From: Phycisphaerae bacterium
GTDB lineage: Bacteria > Planctomycetota > Phycisphaerae > WQYP01
NCBI GenBank assembly: GCA_013044065.1
Contig: JABEVA010000094.1
Location: forward strand, 1 to 6,568
Reading direction: 5' to 3'
Length of the DNA: 6,568 nucleotides
In this document: piece after piece, positions 6,045 through 6,568 of the stretch
Numbering within the stretch: the first letter of the stretch is position 1
Layout: each line of letters begins with the position of its first letter
Translations under genes and position numbers: made by a program
The notes under the pieces: generated by a model
The model's input: the letters and a program-made list of their open reading frames with translations, nothing else
The model's database searches: none
What the model was told of the DNA's origin: nothing

Positions 6045-6455
6045 ATGAGCAAAATCCTGTTGGCGATTTCCGAGCAATGGGTGGTGGATCAGCGCATTGA
6101 TGCGATTGGGCGATGGGCGCTAAAGCTTGATGCCCCCATTTTGGTCGTCCATGTGGAAATCGGCTCGGGAGAGCAGCCGCGCCAGGGAACGCCCGGTGAA
6201 AAAACATTGCGGGACATCACCCAGAGGATTAAGGAAATTTCGCCGCAGGTAGAGTCTCTGCTGCTTTTCGCCAACGATGTGGTGGATGGTTTGCTTAAAA
6301 CGGCCGAAGAACATCACGTGACCATGATTATGCTGGGGCTTTCGCGGCAGGGGGTGTTGGAACGGTTGATTGAGGGTAATGTGCAGCGGGCCATCTTGAA
6401 TGCCAGTCGTTGGCCGGTGCTCGCGCTGCCCGCGGACTGGAGCGGGAATTTATAA
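6045..6455 (+). CDS. Universal stress protein (UspA family) with altered nucleotide-binding loop
   Basis: A small single-domain cytoplasmic protein of the Usp alpha/beta fold, 136 aa, the usual length. Strand one is KILLAIS (3-9), strand two PILVVHVE (31-38), then helices and a strand at SLLLFA (71-76), MIMLGLS (94-100) and the last strand PVLALPA (124-130). ATP-binding Usp proteins carry G-2x-G-9x-G-(S/T) before the last strand. Here the aligned residues are G98, R101, G111 and N112, so the second glycine is arginine and the final S/T is asparagine. The usual aspartate after strand one is also missing (S9-E10). I infer that it probably does not bind ATP like MJ0577, and may belong to the UspA-like non-binding branch. 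It has its own Shine-Dalgarno site and a TATAAT upstream; a hairpin follows the stop codon directly. The family is clear; the role is unknown. Confidence 0.85.
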   Translation: MSKILLAISEQWVVDQRIDAIGRWALKLDAPILVVHVEIGSGEQPRQGTPGEKTLRDITQRIKEISPQVESLLLFANDVVDGLLKTAEEHHVTMIMLGLSRQGVLERLIEGNVQRAILNASRWPVLALPADWSGNL

Positions 6456-6474
6456 GGCCGCGAAAGTCGTGGCC
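6456..6474 (+). other. Hairpin immediately after the Usp stop codon
   Basis: GGCCGCGA pairs with TCGTGGCC (8 pairs including one G-T) around a 3-base loop, starting at the base after TAA. No T run follows, so it is not a standard intrinsic terminator but could still mark the transcript end or protect it from exonucleases. The rest, to 6568, has only small repeats (CCGG-ACAT-CCGG at 6481-6492 and CACC-AAAA-GGTG at 6508-6519) and no gene I can support. Confidence 0.35.
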
Positions 6475-6568
6475 ATGAGGCCGGACATCCGGGGGAAGAA
6501 CCGACAACACCAAAAGGTGAGAGATCACTAAAGGCTCCCAGCGCCTAGCGAACTATCGTGCCGGCCGA

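Noticed and set aside
6475..6531. 18-codon ATG frame after the Usp hairpin
   Set aside because: It is very short, has no ribosome binding site and starts right after a hairpin. I see no support for expression.
1..6568. A defence, toxin-antitoxin or other accessory system
   Set aside because: All six genes match known families, most of them conserved housekeeping or regulatory ones, and no transposase, integrase, direct-repeat array or compositional break is visible.

Overview
This is an ordinary bacterial chromosomal stretch of moderately high G+C. It holds six protein genes: one cut by the left edge and five complete. From left to right they are ispD (minus, partial), an endonuclease/exonuclease/phosphatase-fold (EEP) hydrolase (plus), a BirA-type biotin ligase and a KdpE-type response regulator (both minus, kdpE upstream of birA), priA (plus) and a small universal stress protein (plus). 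I see no mobile elements, CRISPR arrays, tRNA or rRNA genes, or phage genes. The mix of housekeeping genes, the extended linkers in PriA and the general style of the proteins could fit Planctomycetota (Phycisphaerae-like). That is a guess from gene style only; nothing here fixes the phylum.

Layout: ispD and the EEP gene diverge from a 275-bp gap (575-849). The EEP gene and birA converge. A plausible intrinsic terminator for the EEP gene overlaps its stop codon, and a second hairpin lies just beyond it. kdpE and birA form a translationally coupled pair through an ATGA overlap. kdpE and priA diverge from a 212-bp gap (3234-3445) that contains a perfect TATAAT for priA, a TTGACT-17-TGAGAT candidate for kdpE and a 15-bp perfect dyad. 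After priA, a 133-bp gap carries a TATAAT and a Shine-Dalgarno site for the Usp gene. The last 113 bases hold only a hairpin and no recognisable gene.

The genes cover unrelated core functions: isoprenoid synthesis (IspD), protein biotinylation (BirA), replication restart (PriA), potassium or osmotic signalling (KdpE) and stress (Usp). They do not form one pathway. The most interesting points are small ones. At three gene starts the candidate -10 box ends only 7-8 bases before the ATG with no Shine-Dalgarno site, which suggests leaderless mRNAs. A KdpE regulator is coupled to birA with no kdpD or kdpFABC in view. The Usp protein has lost key residues of its ATP-binding loop. I did not find a convincing new multi-gene system.
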